Source: Blautia sp. (GTDB lineage Bacteria; Bacillota; Clostridia; Lachnospirales; Lachnospiraceae). Taken from it: a stretch of DNA of 44,089 bases. Of this stretch, positions 42,930-44,089 are shown piece by piece (positions within the stretch are counted from its first letter, which is position 1; each line of letters opens with the position of its first letter). Made by a program: the position numbers and the translations under genes. The notes below the pieces were generated by a model. The model was not told the DNA's origin. It worked only from the letters and a program-made list of their open reading frames with translations, and ran no database searches. The stretch lies in NCBI GenBank assembly GCA_021772055.1, contig JAETNR010000040.1, positions 1 to 44,089 on the forward strand, in the 5' to 3' direction.

Positions 42930-43967
42930 ATGACTCCAATGGAGCGTATGGTAAAAACATTAAATCATGAAGAACCTGACAGGGTTCCTGTGTTTCCGGT
43001 AATTGCAGGTGCAGCGCGGAGGCTTGTAGATGCGAGCTATCCGGAATGGTCGGTAAATGCAGATGTCTGTGCAGAATCTTTTATTAAGGCACAAAAGGAA
43101 TTCGGTATGGACTGCGTTGTTACATTAATTGATTTGTCAGTGGAATGTACCGCATGGGGACAGGAATTGGTTTTCCCGGAAAATGAGGCAGCTCATCCGA
43201 ATTACCATAACTGTGTGATACAGGATATTGAGGAATATGAAAAAATCAAAAAAGTGGACTACCGTACCTGCAGCAGAATGATGATGCATATTGATGTATG
43301 CAAAAAGGTGGTAGAGGCTTCCAAAGGGGAATATCCGGTTATTGCCTTTGTATTTGGACCGCTTGGAACCTTATCCATGCTGCGTAATCAGAGCGCAATG
43401 TACATGGACCTTATGGATGATCCGGATGCGGTAAAAGCAGCTGCTTTTGAAATCAAAGAAACTCTGAAAGATTACTGTACCGCACTTCTGGAAACAGGCA
43501 TACAGGGAATTATGTTTGATACACTGTTTTCTTCCGGTTCCATCATGAGAAAAGATATGTGGGACGAGATGGAAGGCGATCTGGTGGAAGATCTGGCAAA
43601 ACATGTTCATAGCCTTGGCGGAATGGTAATGATCCACAACTGCGGAGAAAAGATTTACTTTGACGCTCAGATCCGCCGTATGCAGCCGGAAGCAATCTCT
43701 TTCCTGTATCCGCCGGATGACTGCAAAGATTTTGCGGAAGCAAAAGAAAAATACGGGGATAAAACGACTCTGGTCGGTGCTGTAGAACCTACAAAAGTAG
43801 TATTTGGAGAAGAAGAAGCATTTGCTGCAGATTGTAAAGCACACATTGATGCCATGAGCAAGAATGGCGGTTATGTTCTGGCACTGGGATGTGAGTATCC
43901 GGCAAACGCCGAATTTACAAGAGCTTATAAGATGGCAGAAATTGCAAAGACATATGGCACTTATTAA
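42930..43967 (+). CDS. Uroporphyrinogen-decarboxylase-like corrinoid methyltransferase (MtaA/CmuA family)
   Basis: 345 residues, a TIM barrel of the UroD superfamily. It starts with MTPMERMVKTLNHEEPDRVPVFP and has the zinc motif of the methyltransferase branch, His236-x-Cys238 (HNCGEK) with Cys321 (LGCEYP), which true UroD lacks. Such enzymes move methyl groups between a corrinoid protein and an acceptor (coenzyme M in methanogens, tetrahydrofolate or others in acetogens). No corrinoid-protein gene is in the window; it may follow downstream. AAAGGGTG precedes the ATG. It is the only plus-strand gene here. Confidence 0.88.
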   Translation: MTPMERMVKTLNHEEPDRVPVFPVIAGAARRLVDASYPEWSVNADVCAESFIKAQKEFGMDCVVTLIDLSVECTAWGQELVFPENEAAHPNYHNCVIQDIEEYEKIKKVDYRTCSRMMMHIDVCKKVVEASKGEYPVIAFVFGPLGTLSMLRNQSAMYMDLMDDPDAVKAAAFEIKETLKDYCTALLETGIQGIMFDTLFSSGSIMRKDMWDEMEGDLVEDLAKHVHSLGGMVMIHNCGEKIYFDAQIRRMQPEAISFLYPPDDCKDFAEAKEKYGDKTTLVGAVEPTKVVFGEEEAFAADCKAHIDAMSKNGGYVLALGCEYPANAEFTRAYKMAEIAKTYGTY

Positions 43968-44089
43968 TTGTGAGAGGGCGTAAAAAATCTTGTGTCTTTG
44001 GAAAGTAAATCTTTCTGATAAGAATTAGATATGTAAAATTTTGCTGTCGACTTTAAGATCTTGGTGTTGTCGAATCTGTCTTTCTATTT
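43968..44089 (+). other. Short non-coding end of window
   Basis: About 120 bp after the methyltransferase gene with no terminator hairpin or gene start that I can support. Confidence 0.4.

Overview
The window reads as Gram-positive, low-GC Firmicutes chromosome, most like a gut Lachnospiraceae (Blautia or Ruminococcus type). The basis is the strong AGGAGG-type ribosome binding sites, a SpmA-like sporulation gene, YesM/YesN two-component genes beside a sugar ABC transporter, a corrinoid (MtaA/UroD-type) methyltransferase, and a CpsC/BY-kinase/LCP capsule head with no outer-membrane genes. No tRNA, rRNA or CRISPR array was seen.

Region 1 (46-27809, all minus strand) is a Wzx/Wzy-type capsule or exopolysaccharide locus of about 28 kb, transcribed from right to left. 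It starts with chain-length and export control: a CpsC/Wzz-like protein, a BY-kinase with a (YG)8 tail, an LCP ligase, a secreted two-repeat protein and a small membrane protein. A PglF-type UDP-GlcNAc 4,6-dehydratase follows, then a two-gene insert of unknown function, a PglE-type aminotransferase and a PglC-type initiating sugar transferase; together these suggest a bacillosamine-type first sugar. Next comes a clearly more AT-rich strain-specific block (about 4.3-16.2 kb): glycosyltransferases, polymerase, flippase, two acetyltransferases, a TagB-like transferase and an FdtA/FdtB amino-sugar pair. The end of the locus holds an approximately 1-kb scar of gene fragments, then UDP-glucuronate 4-epimerase, ugd, a VanZ-like gene and a NeuD/PglD-type acetyltransferase broken by an in-frame stop.

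Region 2 (27829-29040) is the most striking part. A tyrosine recombinase gene sits directly upstream of the capsule operon. Between them is a segment of about 200 bp bounded by two inverted 23-bp dyad sites that share an 8-bp core. The segment carries a bidirectional terminator and a recognisable promoter that points AWAY from the capsule genes. This is best read as a recombinase-operated invertible promoter, captured in the OFF orientation.

Region 3 (29080-37003, minus strand) is a carbohydrate uptake unit: Gfo/Idh/MocA oxidoreductase, sugar-binding protein, two permeases, YesM-like kinase and YesN-like regulator. The promoters of the oxidoreductase and the binding protein are 69-bp near-duplicates and may be the regulator's targets.

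Region 4 (37114-39031) is a two-gene cassette, a STAND/AAA-type ATPase coupled to a DpnII/MboI-type PD-(D/E)XK nuclease. It lies between the spmA terminator and the 3' tail of a truncated gene, and is a candidate phage-defence island.

Region 5 (39205-43967) holds spmA, a YibE/F membrane protein, a secreted alkaline phosphatase and, on the plus strand, a corrinoid-type methyltransferase. All functional statements are from reading the sequence; no database search was run.
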